64,000 nucleotides of DNA from positions 34,396,502-34,460,501 of the forward strand of contig OZ020304.1 of the NCBI GenBank assembly GCA_963971305.1, given 5' to 3'. The position numbers were made by a program, and so were the translations under genes. The notes under the pieces are model-generated. The model was not told where the DNA came from and ran no database searches. It worked only from the letters and a program-made list of their open reading frames with translations. Every line of letters starts with the position of its first letter. The stretch's first letter is position 1. The stretch is from Arcuatula senhousia (taxonomy: Eukaryota; Mollusca; Bivalvia; Mytilida; Mytilidae). Shown here piece by piece: positions 1-11,340 of the stretch.

Positions 1-584
1 TCTTGGATAAAGCTATCGATTCAGTTTCACGGGTGACACGATCCAAGGCTTTGGAGCCCAGGTCAAGACGCAAGAATGACCGTATACCCTTGGTACTTAC
101 ATACCACCCTCATAACATCGTTATACGGGACATTCTGTTGCGCAGTTTCAAGTCCATCGTCTTGAAGGACAAACACATGTCGACAGTGTTCGACTCGCCG
201 CCCCTGACTGCTTTTCGCAAGGGTAAGAGTTTGAGGCAACATCTTGTCTCCAGTTCATTTGACAAATCCAAGAGACGCCCTCGCTCTGACTTTTCAGGCA
301 CAAGGGGTTGTGGTCGATCCATCTGTGTCACGTGTGCCTTTACCTGGGAGACTGGGGAGAGAGTTGGCCCCTCCAACACTTTCAGGTTGAAGAATGGTTT
401 TACCTGCCTCTCCGAAAATGTCATTTACGCCATCCGCTGTGCTAAGTGCCTTAAAATTTACGTAGGACTTATACTGATTTATCATGAAATCGAGGCTGTA
501 AAAGAAAACTGTCATGATAACCTAACTGTCACCACAGTCGCTAAGGCTAACCACATTTTTAAAAACAACTCAAATCATTGTTAA
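1..584 (+). mobile_element. Penelope-like element remnant (RT C-terminus and start of GIY-YIG)
   Basis: The frame is open from the left edge, so the true start lies outside the window. The translation reads through the region that follows the reverse transcriptase core in Penelope-like elements (LTYHPHNIVIRDIL at about residue 32, then VFDSPPLTAFRKGKSLR). A cysteine-rich linker (GTRGCGRSICVTC) follows. It then enters the beginning of a GIY-YIG endonuclease (VIYAIRCAKCLKIYVG), where homology stops and a short unrelated tail reaches a stop at 582-584. The endonuclease is therefore truncated and the copy is dead. Penelope-like elements use an RT plus GIY-YIG nuclease for target-primed integration. 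No other part of the element is recognisable to the right. Confidence 0.75.
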
Positions 585-1793
585 GCTTTTTATCAATATA
601 AGACATAGATTTACCAAGAGATGACCGCTCCATGATGTCCATAATCTTGATCAAAATGGTTGTCACATCTTAACAGACTTTTTTTGTGTGGAGCATGTTG
701 TCCGTATCATACAAGTAAGTGACAATTCATCGACTCACAAATATCTGGCACACTGGCTGTCGATGCTATAAGAAGATTTCAGTTTCACAAAAGTCAATGG
801 AAAGCTTCTAATGAACAATTTTGTCAGTAGCATTGATTAGTCATACACAAGTGAACATACTTAGGTACTCATAGCTGTTAATCGCACTTCTTTTTATGAG
901 CTTGTTGAATGGATTTCCATTTTGTTATACGATGAACACTGCCGCAATTATGTTTTCGAATCCAACAGTAGAGACTATTTTGAGTTCTCATATTTATTCT
1001 GTAAAATAAATAAATGAACCAAAATAGACAATGACATTAATTATCATAAAAATAGGAAAACATATATTCATAAGCTTGCTTATAAGCAAATTGTAGAATA
1101 ATACAATAAACTAAGATATAAAGAAATGGGGAGCAATGTGAAATAATAACTTTTTTATTCAACTCTGAGGATTCAAAGCAGACAATTAATCGGACACTCA
1201 CAGAAAATAAATGACCAATTAATCGGACAGTAAACGATTATGCCATAATCACAAAACTTATGTTTTTAACAAAATTGTGTATTTTATCTCCATCTATCCT
1301 TTGCAATGTAGAAAGTTAAATAATCGCCCTTTTTGATAATAATAAAAAGGCTAGTAAAATCATTGCAGTTTGCGAGTAAATTCCATATATGTGCTAAGAG
1401 GTGAAGGAAAACATGTTCACTCATCGATGATCAATCTAAAAATTATAATAGTTTAAATTGTCCCAAATACAAAAAGAAACGTTAAAAAGTTGTGTAAATG
1501 AGCAAGCTATAAAAACAACTCACCTTTGTTCCTATTCGATATCGTAGTACATTCATGCAGCCTTGAAACCACAAAAATCTGTCGAAAAAGATAACATGCA
1601 ACTAGGATTTTACCATCGGACAGTGATCAACTTCCGTGATCGCTTACTGTCCGGTTATACACTGTGATCTTTAAGAAGACACTTTTAGGGAAATTTTTGT
1701 TTTGATATTACTTTAACAAATTGTCATGAACCCTCATCATCTTTTTATTTAAAAGCTTTGAGGGATGTGTAAATGTTTCTATGTTGAATGAGT
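585..1793. other. AT-rich intergenic DNA with a possible small inverted-repeat element
   Basis: No coding signal. A motif close to TCGGACAGTAAACGATT near 1226 recurs inverted near 1640-1658 (GATCGCTTACTGTCCGG), giving an imperfect terminal-inverted-repeat pair about 430 bp apart. An extra direct copy (ATCGGACACTCA) sits near 1190. This could be a small non-autonomous DNA transposon; I could not assign a target-site duplication. Confidence 0.35.
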
Positions 1794-3079
1794 TTTTGTC
1801 TCACCTGCAACTTTAGTCGCTGAAGGCGAGACGTAGGTATTACTTTCCGGCAACGGCGTTAACGTTTTTGTAAGACTTTTGTGGAAAATGAATTAAAAGA
1901 AAAGTATAATAGCTAGGCATCTGATATTTGGTATACAGACAGTTGGGGTTATGGTCTACGCAACTGGCACCACGCCGTTTGACCCTGACCCCAATTTCAT
2001 GGTTCAGTGACTCTGTGAACTTAGATGTTTTTCAGCCAAAAAAAAACTCTTTGTAAGACTTTTGTGGAAAATGATTTACAAGAAAAGTATAAAAGCTAAG
2101 CATCTGATATTTGGTATATGGACAGTTGGGGTTATGGTCTAGGCAACTGGCATCATGCCGTTTGACCCTGACCCCAATTTCATGGTTTAGTGACTCTGTG
2201 AACTTAGATGTTTTTTCGGGCCAAAAAAAACATTTGTAAGACTTTTGTGGAAAATGAATTAAGTGAAAAGTATAATAGCTAGCAACTGATATCTGGTATA
2301 CAGACACTTTGGGTTATTGTCTATGCAACTGCTGTCATGCCATTTGACCCTGACCCCATTTTCATGGTTCAGTGACTCTGTGTTCTTAGATGATTTTTGG
2401 GGCCAAAAAACCTCTATATAAGACTTTTGTGGAAAATGCATTAGGTGAAAAGTATTATAACTAGGCATCTGATATCTGGTATACAGACACCTGGAGTTAT
2501 TGTTTATGCAACTGACACCATGTCCTGTGACTTTGACTCAATTTTCATGGTTTAATGACTCTGTGGACTTAGATGATTTTTGTGATAATTTAAACTTTTG
2601 TGGAAAATAAATTAAGTTAAAAGTATAATAGCTAGGCATCTGAAACATGTATTTGGAATACAGACATTTGGGGGTTGGGTCTACACAACTGACACCATGT
2701 TGGGTGACCCTGACCCCATTTTCACGTTTCAATGACTTTGTGAATATAGATGATTTTTGGGTGGAAAATGAGTTAAGTGAAAAGTTTAATGTTATAGCTA
2801 GGCATCTGATATTTGGGGATAATGTTATACACAACTGACGTCACTATGTAATGTGACCTTGACTCCATTTTCATTGTTGAATGACTTAGTGAATGTTGGT
2901 TTTTTTGTTTTTGTTTCTCAAAAACTATGGTATCTAGAACAAACTTCAGACATGTTTGTGATGGTTAAATGGAATTCTGTCATCTGTCACATGACCTTGA
3001 CCTTAACTTTTCTGAAGGCCAAGCTAGACCTTCAATGAGTTCTGTGATGGTGCCGACAGGCGAGACATACTTTAGTGTC
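1794..3079 (+). repeat. Repeat element with ~183-bp internal tandem units
   Basis: Starts with TTTGTCTCACCTGCAAC and ends near GACAGGCGAGACATACTTTA, so TCTCACCTG at one end roughly mirrors CAGGCGAGA at the other. Inside are about six tandem units, recognisable by TTTGTAAGACTTTTGTGG at 1867, 2050, 2233 and about 2414, with decayed units near 2593 and 2758. Each unit includes 'tgaccctgacccc' and 'catggttcagtgactctgtgaa'. Units become more diverged to the right. Short open frames on the minus strand here are by-products of the repeat. The plan (mirrored ends around a satellite) parallels the larger hairpin family elsewhere in the window, but the sequences differ. Confidence 0.65.
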
Positions 3080-5637
3080 AACTCTTGTTTAAAAAATAGT
3101 CAACATGTGGAAAACTATCTACACTATAAATTTATAATTGTGCTTAATTTTTATAAAGAGTGTTGCATTTGATTTTTATCAATTGATCAATATAAAGATT
3201 GTACTATTTGATTTTTATAAATTGATTGATAAAACAATTTTTGGCAGAATTTCACAATGTGAAAAATCTGGGTTATAAAATGGTGAATGTTGGGTGGCAG
3301 GCATGCAGGGGGCGAAGAAATTTGCTGTGCAGTTTTCGCAGAAACTACTTATCACAGCCTCATGATATTCTGGGCGGGATCCCATAACGTTTGATTGGTT
3401 TCCTGGTCTTGTCTCTCACCTACTTCCTGTTTAAAGAAATCCGTCCATTTTTTACTTTGACAGATTTTCTTTATTTTGTGCCATGATAAGTACCGGTACA
3501 CACAATACTGGTTTGTTGTTTTTGTTTAAAACCTAAATTATTGCAAAACAAGATTATTAAATTGATTATTGAATATAGATCCATAAACATGATAAAGTTT
3601 TCGTGCTTTACCTGCATAAGGTTTCGAAATTTGAAAAAGAGAATGGTATTTGAATTCTTTCTTGAGTCGACATACTGTATCATTTTAATTTTACTTCTTG
3701 GTGTTAGCTAGATCCAGCAATAACACTTTAAATACTTGTGTGTCAAATATACCCAGTACATTTATTGAATTTCTATAAAATAGTGATACATTATTATACT
3801 ACAGGATAGTATTATTTTTATATTTGACTATTGTTTTGATATTTTACTTATGGTAAGCATCTCTGATAAGTCATGTAAACAAAATAGGTGTAAGATGCAA
3901 AATATTTACCTGTATTTTGTTATTGATTCAGAATTTTTTTCACTTTTAACTAGACATTTTATGCATTGATATTGGTTTTAAGTGTAATTAAAGATTTTTA
4001 AAAGGTATTCTCATATACTGGTAACAAATATTTCCAGCGTGCAGACTAAGATAAATACTTCTATCAGAACTTGAGTATTATTGGTTGTACAAACTTTGGT
4101 TTTTTGTATGTGTATGATTGCTATGTCTGGTCTATATTATCTTTGTACCATTTTTCCCCAAATCATGTTAATAATTGTATGTATGTGCAATTAAAAAGTT
4201 GAAAAAGCTTACTTTCTGATTTATTACCCTTATGTACATAACGTACAAATGTATATAATAGAACTATGTAACTGTTCCCTTTATGTAGGTCTACATGTAC
4301 ATACAGCTTCCAAAGATTTGTTTAAATTGCTCAGTGTAATGTTATAATACATGCATGACATGTACATGTACATGTATCATTCAAGATGTTTTGAAATCTT
4401 ATATATTTTAGTTGTACTGTTTTTGTCTCCAAGCAACTACCACTTTTCATATTTGAAACTGCAGATTTTTTCAATTCCAGCCAATTTAGTATGTTGTGTT
4501 GGGTACACTTATTCCATATCTCATTAATCTTATTTTTGACAATTTGTTTCTCATATTACTCCGGAATTGAATTCATTTTAAACGATTAAGTCTCAGGCTT
4601 GTCCGGCTTGTATGCCATTCAGTAATCACTGTAACTTTTCATAGTGACAAAAGGAAAAATTAAATTTATTTCGGAATTATATTTGAAACTAATTGTCAAA
4701 TAGTCTATTAGCTTTAATGCAAAGCACAGGTACTTGTTCACCAGTACCCTGCATGTTATGTTTTAGTGGTAACTTTTATCAAGAACTACACTCTTTGAGG
4801 AACAAAACATGCTAAATAGAAAGAAAACAATCAATGGACTGGTTCACCTGAACTTCCAAGGTCCTTGGTCAAAAGATGATCCTCTTTAATTCTTGTAAGC
4901 ATACATGTACCAAGTTTCATTGACCATGGACTTGTAGTTGTTGAGGTATGAACTTACTTGTATCAAAAACTTTTTCAAGAGCGCCTAATGGCCTAGTAGA
5001 AGGCTACTGGCTGTTTTTCATTGTGTTCTTTTTAAATTTCCGCTTCTTTATGTGGGCTTTGTGGCATACATTTATTCCACATCTCATTATCTTCTATTTA
5101 ACATTTTAATGTATTAAAAATTGTAAAAGTCACTCATTGTACAAAAAATGTAAAGAGATGGGGATGCAACTGTTCCTAGCTACAATGTACTACTGGGGCG
5201 AATGAAAACTAAAACTTTACCCATTGCTTAATTATCATGATTATACAAAAGATAGTTTTCTAAAAAGTCAAAGTATTGTGCATATGCATTTACCTGTACA
5301 TACATGTACATCTAGTTTTTGAGATATGGATATTGAGACCTGTGCAAACATTGATACTTAATGCCACAAGCACCAGTAAAGCAATACATGTACCTTTGTC
5401 TTGCTCTGCTTCAAAACAGCCAAGACAAAAACTAAATCAAAATCAATTATGCAAGCTTCATGTTTGTTGCAACATACTTATTTTAAAAAATAAATATATG
5501 TAAGTAAAGTTGTATAACATACATGTTTACATGTATATAAAGACAGACACTACATCAATTTATACACTGTGTGGACTTATAAAAGCCAAGTATATAGACA
5601 TGATAGAAGATGTATAATTTAATTTAATAGTAATAAT
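3080..5637. other. AT-rich intergenic DNA downstream of the kinase gene
   Basis: No convincing exon. Contains ACATGTAC-rich stretches near 4290-4380. A segment near 5035-5095 (ttccgcttctttatgtgggctttg) is similar to 18040-18100, and a related scrap lies at 4493-4545; these are probably old retroelement tails. Confidence 0.5.
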
Positions 5638-7236
5638 TCAAACATCAACTATTTTGACAAGCTTTTCAAGTTCTGGTAAAATATCACTGACTAGAGCCCT
5701 ATCCTTTTTCTTGTTTTCAACACACATTTGTGACAATTTGAAAATAGAATTTGCAATCTTAGTATCCCAATCTCCAGCTTTAATGTCAAGGAACTCTGAA
5801 ACGTCTTCCTCATCACAATTTTCCTCGATAAAACTTAACAGGTCACTCTCTGATCTAGTATCATCTAAAGGAGGTAATCCTGTTAAAAGTTCTAGTAGCA
5901 CAATTCCAAATGCAAAAGAGTCTAATTTTGCAGAAATGTCAAATCTGGGTGCTTCTGGGGCCATGTATGCAGATGTTCCAATAACAAGTTGTGTGCTCAT
6001 AGCTGCTGATAAACCAGTACCTGAGGGGGCTACTCTTACTGTAGCAAAATCACCAACTTTTGGAGAAAAGTTTTCATCCAGCAGAACATTTGCACTTTTA
6101 ATGTCACGATGAACAAGTTTGTGATTGTTTAAATACACAATACCCTCTGCTGTGCCATGACAAATTTTGACCCGAAGTTCCCAGGATAAAGGCCTTGTAT
6201 CATTCATACAGGCTAAACGGTCCTCCAACGATCCATTTTCCATGTACTGGTAAACCAAACATTTTTGTTCATCATCAACTGAAAATCCAATGAAAGGCAC
6301 AATATTTTCATGTTTGTATTCAGATAGTGTTTGAAGTTCTGTTTGAAATTGTTTGTTCATCATAGCTTCATAGTTTCCATCTTTCTTAAAATCAATTTCC
6401 AATTTCAGAGTTTTTATAGCCACTTTGTAACCATTTGATGGAATACCAAGATACACTTTCCCGAAACCTCCTGACCCAATAATCCTTCCACCTTCTGTAA
6501 TATGACGATCATCAAATGAATTTGATATAAGGCTCAAAGTCTGGTATGAAAATTCCTGAATTTTATCTTTTGGAAAAATTTCTGGTAAAATTTTTACATC
6601 CTTTTCACTATTTTTAAGTTTATGATTAGAATGGTTAACTGACAATGACCGAGATGGGGGCTCAGCCAAAACATCTTTAGAAGGGTAAACACCATATGAT
6701 GGTAAGGAGGCCATACGAATATCATCATCTAAATTCTGTCCGGTGAGTTCAGATATGTCTTTATTAACTAGGTATTTTTTCTCATCCCGGCAATCAATGT
6801 TTTCTGCAGGGGAAAATGTCGGGGGATCTGGTAGAATTTCGCTGTGTGATGGTAACATAGAAACTGTAGTTTTCCTGGGGACTGGCCCCTTATTCAATAT
6901 CTTAATAGATAAGTGGTCAGCAGCTGCATACAGTTCACCTTCGACCAAGGCCTTTAAAAGATGCTTAACACGTGCATTTTGGGTTCCCCAATCATCAATG
7001 ATGGATCTTGTAGGGCTGCCACTATGTTTCATACCCTTTTCTTCAAACAATTTTACTTGCATTGATGAATACCTTTCTTGAAAGTTTTGTGAATCCAACT
7101 TTTTTGGTACATGAATCACGAACCGTTTCCATAACTGATCGGGATCAAGATGAGAACTCAAATATCTAATAGATGAGTATGGCAAATGTCGAATATAAGT
7201 ATCTTCTGTTATTTTGTTTTCTGTGCTTGCTGGCAT
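5638..7236 (-). CDS. IRAK4-like: IRAK4-like death-domain serine/threonine kinase, intronless
   Basis: A single uninterrupted frame of 532 residues. I take the start at the ATG at 7236 (MPASTEN); the frame runs three codons further upstream only through a TTG. Seen: a death domain at about residues 13-109, a Ser/Pro-rich linker to about 250, then a full kinase domain. It has the Gly-rich loop GSGGFGKVYLG (~254-264), the VAIK lysine (~275), tyrosine in the gatekeeper area (CLVYQYM), HRD in VHRDIKSANVLLDE (~376-378) and GTSAYMAPE (~420-428). IRAK4 family proteins bind MyD88 through the death domain and phosphorylate IRAK1/TRAF6-pathway partners downstream of Toll-like and IL-1 receptors in the cytosol. 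Oddities: the DFG motif reads DFA (GDFATVRV, ~396-398), and no intron interrupts the CDS, whereas animal IRAK4 genes usually have several. It could be a retrocopy that stayed open, or a divergent functional paralogue. Confidence 0.88.
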   Translation of the reverse strand: MPASTENKITEDTYIRHLPYSSIRYLSSHLDPDQLWKRFVIHVPKKLDSQNFQERYSSMQVKLFEEKGMKHSGSPTRSIIDDWGTQNARVKHLLKALVEGELYAAADHLSIKILNKGPVPRKTTVSMLPSHSEILPDPPTFSPAENIDCRDEKKYLVNKDISELTGQNLDDDIRMASLPSYGVYPSKDVLAEPPSRSLSVNHSNHKLKNSEKDVKILPEIFPKDKIQEFSYQTLSLISNSFDDRHITEGGRIIGSGGFGKVYLGIPSNGYKVAIKTLKLEIDFKKDGNYEAMMNKQFQTELQTLSEYKHENIVPFIGFSVDDEQKCLVYQYMENGSLEDRLACMNDTRPLSWELRVKICHGTAEGIVYLNNHKLVHRDIKSANVLLDENFSPKVGDFATVRVAPSGTGLSAAMSTQLVIGTSAYMAPEAPRFDISAKLDSFAFGIVLLELLTGLPPLDDTRSESDLLSFIEENCDEEDVSEFLDIKAGDWDTKIANSIFKLSQMCVENKKKDRALVSDILPELEKLVKIVDV

Positions 7237-7877
7237 TTTAACCAAACTGAGATGTCAACACAGCAACACGGAAGTATTCACATAGGGATTTTCCAAAATG
7301 ACGTCAGATAAAGTTTTTACCAATGAAAAGAATTCTAAATTTAGAAGAAAAATAAAAGCTAAAACCGTTAACGGACTTTTTTCCGACTTTAACCTGAAAA
7401 AGGGGGGTGTTATGACATAAAGCAAAACGGTCAATTTGTAAAAATATTTCACAAATAAAGGGATTCTTAAATAAAAGTTATTTTAAATCAAATTTGTTTT
7501 AGAGACATGCAGGTTAAAGTTTTTTCTCGATTTTGTTCAATTCTCATTGGGAGTTTGATTATGGGGGGGGGGGGGTATTTTTTATTTAAATTTTTAGGAC
7601 CACAGTGACCCTAACACATGCTTATTAAAAATGACACATTTAAGATCATTAACGTTACATTAGTTGATTTGTTTCACTGATTCCAACAAAATATTGAGCA
7701 GGTCCCTGTCGGGTAACCTTGGCAATGTTCATCATATATTCTTAATCGTTTAAGTATTTGTATAGCCCTCAGCAAAAGGAAGTTTGAATGATCAGAGTTT
7801 CATGTACATGTATATATGTTGCTTTATTGAAAAAATATATATATTATGCTACAGTTAATACATATATATGTCACAGT
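7237..7877. other. Upstream region of the IRAK4-like gene
   Basis: Candidate promoter/5' leader for the minus-strand kinase. AT-rich, with a run of at least ten G at about 7565-7575. No TATA or spliced leader exon can be claimed from sequence alone. Confidence 0.35.
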
Positions 7878-7995
7878 CACAGGGGCTTGAATCTGGTCAT
7901 TTATATCGACTTAAAAAAAAATCGACCCCCTACTCTATAATACAGTCGATTTTTTTTTTAAGTCGAAATAAATGACCAGAATTCAAGCCCCTGTG
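7878..7995. mobile_element. Fold-back hAT-type MITE (118 bp)
   Basis: Almost the whole element is one inverted repeat. CACAGGGGCTTGAATCTGG at the left end pairs with its complement at the right end, the arms continue through ...tatcgacttaaaaaaaaatcgac, and only about 18 bases form the loop. It is flanked by an exact 8-bp direct repeat GTCACAGT at 7870-7877 and 7996-8003. An 8-bp duplication with CA...TG ends is typical of hAT-superfamily elements. It has no coding capacity. Confidence 0.85.
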
Positions 7996-8003
7996 GTCAC
8001 AGT

Positions 8004-8789
8004 AAATGTATGTAATTGGGAATTCCACGTAATAACTGAAAATTCATGCAGGAAATGTCATGTAATCCCTGAAGAGTTTAGAGTATATTACACGAATTTC
8101 CTGATTTTCGCCAGTGAAAATGTAATAGCCGAAAATTTTAGGGCATTTTACACGCATTCACTGAAAATAAAATCTCAAATAAAAAAGTAAATATAATTGA
8201 TTTTATTAAACCACTGAAGTTTTTTTTTTTATAGTATTTTCAAAGGAAAAAAATAAACAAGAAATAAATTTAATGTTTCAAACAAAACTTAAGGTAAGAG
8301 GGCACATGTCATCATCACCATACTCTATGAAAAGTCACTTTGAAATAGTATTATAAAGTTCCAATATTAATACATTGACAAAGTCATTTTTGAACATGAG
8401 GTTCCTTAAAGGTGATGCATGAAATTCATAGAGTTTATTCAAAAAAGGGAAATATGTATTTATGAGTGTTAAATAAGATCGGATGAATCTAATAATAGAA
8501 AGAATTTCTTTTATCATCTGACAGAGAAATTAAAATTGAACATATAAAGAGGGTAAAAGTTTGTCGTTTTGTTAGAGAAGACAAAAAAACTTGCCATTTT
8601 TTAAAGTCTGAATTAGCAATGCCCACTTGTTGTTTGATTGGTGTTGATATAATCACCTTTAAAAGAAACTAGAAAGCTGAAAATATCAGTAATTATAAGG
8701 ACCATGCCGACTCTTTAATATAAAACGTGAAATTTGTATATGTTTGCCATGCCGGATAATAATCGCTGCATAGAAAAGTAAGCTGGAAA
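8004..8789. other. Non-coding interval
   Basis: Loosely repeated motifs at 8020-8170 (attacacgaatttcctgattttcgcc and near-mirrored versions such as ccgaaaatttt) suggest another decayed repeat. Nothing coding. Confidence 0.4.
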
Positions 8790-11340
8790 AGTAAGCGATT
8801 CCTGCCTGCTAATGCACACCCGTCGTGTTGCCAATTTTCAATTCAGTGTGTCAAATTTCTACTACAAACCAATATCTGTTCTCATTTGAGAGATAGAAAT
8901 CCCATATTTATCTACGAGTGCACGGTGTCTATACTGTAAAATGTCTTGAGTGAAGACAGCAACCTTGGAGCACGTTAACCTTGTGTCAGCAATTTCTGTG
9001 TAAAACATGAAGCTCTGCAAAAGAAATACGAAGACTCAATAAGCAGGAGCGGACGGAATGTTGCTACACAAAAAGGGCACGTTAACGATTGTAAAGTTGA
9101 AGTCATCACGTTTGTCATAGAGCTTTGTTTAAAGTCTTCCTTGAGAGTAAATTTCGAGATGGAGCTGTCTTCCTAGAATCCGCTGTGTCCTCAAGTTCCT
9201 GAGGATATATGAGATGGAGAAAGTCACCGAATCGAGATTTGTTCAGTGAAAGGACATTGTCAGTTTAACGGAACGTGAGGTTAAAAGAGAGATCGACTAG
9301 TCTACGATCTTTTTGTCTAGAAGAGATTATTAGAAGTCTGCTTCATATGAATGTAAAAACAAATCAGCAAGCAAAGGTGCACCATTAGTGAATCCCTATT
9401 GTTTGCTGAAAAACACGTCCACCAAACTGAAAAAAAATATGATGTCGAAAAGAAAATTGAGCGTGTCGACTATTTGGTCTTCCGTATATTTTTTTCTTTT
9501 TCTTGATGACAAAGTAAGTCTGACTGTAGTCGACTACCAGATATTTGGACCTGTGTCTTCCATTCTTTTTGAAAAAGCTGCGTTTAATCAGCTGTGCCAA
9601 TGGTAATTTGGGTTGTTCATGCGAAATAGAAGTGTAAAGAGCTGAGAAATCGAAAGTTTTAATGCTTTTGCAAGATGAAACTGATTTCGAGCTAAGAATC
9701 TCCAATAGTTCTTTCGAATTCTTCAGGATCCACATTTTATTGACACCATTCCTAGAATAACAACAATCGTAATATTTCTGGAGGCCGGATTTTATTGCCG
9801 TTAGTATTGAAGTCAGCAGAATTGAAAGAGGTTTAGTGGTACATTTTTATGACCCTGCAATGAAGCGCTGTTTGTATGGGTTTTATGTATTTTAGGAATC
9901 CAATACAGTGATGGAGTGTCATCATTGTCAGTACCAACAGAGAGCCCGAAGGAGGAAATGACAGATTTGTGATGTGGTGTTATTACTGGTACAACCGATT
10001 TGGAAATGGAAATCCCGCAACACTTTTTAGCTCACCTGAAGGCAATGTGAGCTTTTGCCATCACTTGGCGTCCGACGTCCGTCGTTCAACTTTTCAAAAA
10101 TCTTCTTCTCTAAAATCGCTCAGGCAAATGTAATGAAACTTGGTAGGGTTATTCTATAGTATGTCCTCTACAAAACTGTCGTTCAAAAATTCAAAAAAAT
10201 CAAAATTTTGATTCAACAAAAAACATGGCCGCCATGGCTAAAAATAGAACATAAGGATAAATTGCAGTTTTTTGCAAATTACTCAAAAATCATTAATTAC
10301 ATATATCAAAATTTTGGCAGGATAGATGTGATCAGCACATCAAGATCTACCTGCTTTGAAATTTTGAAGAACATCTGACAATCGTTGTAGGAGTTACTGT
10401 CCTTTTTCTTGATTTTTTCCAAATTTTGCACCTTTTTAGACCAAAATCTTGAAAACTATACAAGATATTGGAAAAAATTAAATTAAGCACAGCAATATCT
10501 ACAAAAGTTGTAACAGAGTCAAAGTTGTAGGACCGTTCCTTTAGGAGTTATACCCCATTGGTAAAAATTGATCAATTTTACAGCTTTTTGTTCAACTTTT
10601 CAAAAATCTTCTTCTCTGAAACTGCTTGGCTAAATGTAATGAAACTAGGTAGGTTTATTATGTAATATGTGGTCTACAAAATTATCGTTCGAAATTTTGA
10701 GTCAACAAAAAACATGGCTGCCATGGCTAAAAATAGAACATAAGGGTAAATTACAGTTTTTTTGCAACTCAAAAATGGTAACCGATTTTAAAATTTTGTT
10801 TGAGTAATTGTGATCAACACATCAAGATCAACATGCCCTGTGAAGTTTTGAAAAAGATCTGACAACAGTTGTAGGAGTTATTGCCCTTTTCTTGTTTTTT
10901 TTCCTTCAAATTTTGCTCTTTTTAGACCAATATCTTGAAAAACTATACAAGATATTTAAAAAAAATTAATTGCATGTCATTAAACACATAAAAATCTACA
11001 AATTATGTAATGGGGTCAAAGTTGTAAGACCTTTCTTGATAGGAGTTGTTTCCCTTAGAATATTAATTTGATAATTCCACAGAGTAGCAGTCCTTTGTAA
11101 AATATTCAGCTTATAAGTATTATTGAATACAAGGTGAGCGATTCAGGCTCCTGGGAGCCTCTAGTTTTGTAGTTGAAAACCTTGGATGCAACAGTGGAAG
11201 TATAGGTATGAGAAATGTTTGGAATACTTTTGTCTTTGAAATAAGGAGGAATATGTGCCGTAACAGATTTATGATGTATAATATTTCCTAAATTAATGGC
11301 ATCCAAACCTTTGTTTAAAAAGGGAACTGAGAGAAAAGAA
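8790..11340 (-). pseudogene. Decayed reverse transcriptase element, interrupted by a nested repeat
   Basis: Read on the minus strand from about 11330, an N-terminal segment (DAINLGNIIHHKSV, then VPPYF-like and YTSTVASKVFNYK) is followed by a foreign element at 10029-11165. The RT then resumes: LYWIPKIHK near 9890, the segment at 9385-9780 containing motif A FDFSALYTSISHE, then motif B remnants, and a 3' tail to about 8790. The reading frame is broken by several stops and indels, and the YIDD region is damaged. It is the same family as the 47892-49178 copy: both share MWILKNSKEL and the 3' tail with 'tggcaac.cgacgg.tgtgc'. Part of the protein between FNYK and SLYWIPK appears missing next to the insertion. 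Confidence 0.75.
10029..11165 (-). repeat. Hairpin-ended repeat family, copy A (reverse orientation)
   Basis: Left edge AGCTCACCTGAAGGCAATGTGAGC is the family's 3' hairpin in reverse; right edge GGTGAGCGATTCAGGCTCC TGGGAGCC is the 5' palindrome in reverse. The interior has two related ~500-600-bp modules, each with 'aaaaaacatggc.gccatggctaaaaatagaacataagg' and 'gtaggagtta.tgccctttt'. It lies inside the decayed reverse transcriptase, so it inserted later. Confidence 0.85.
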
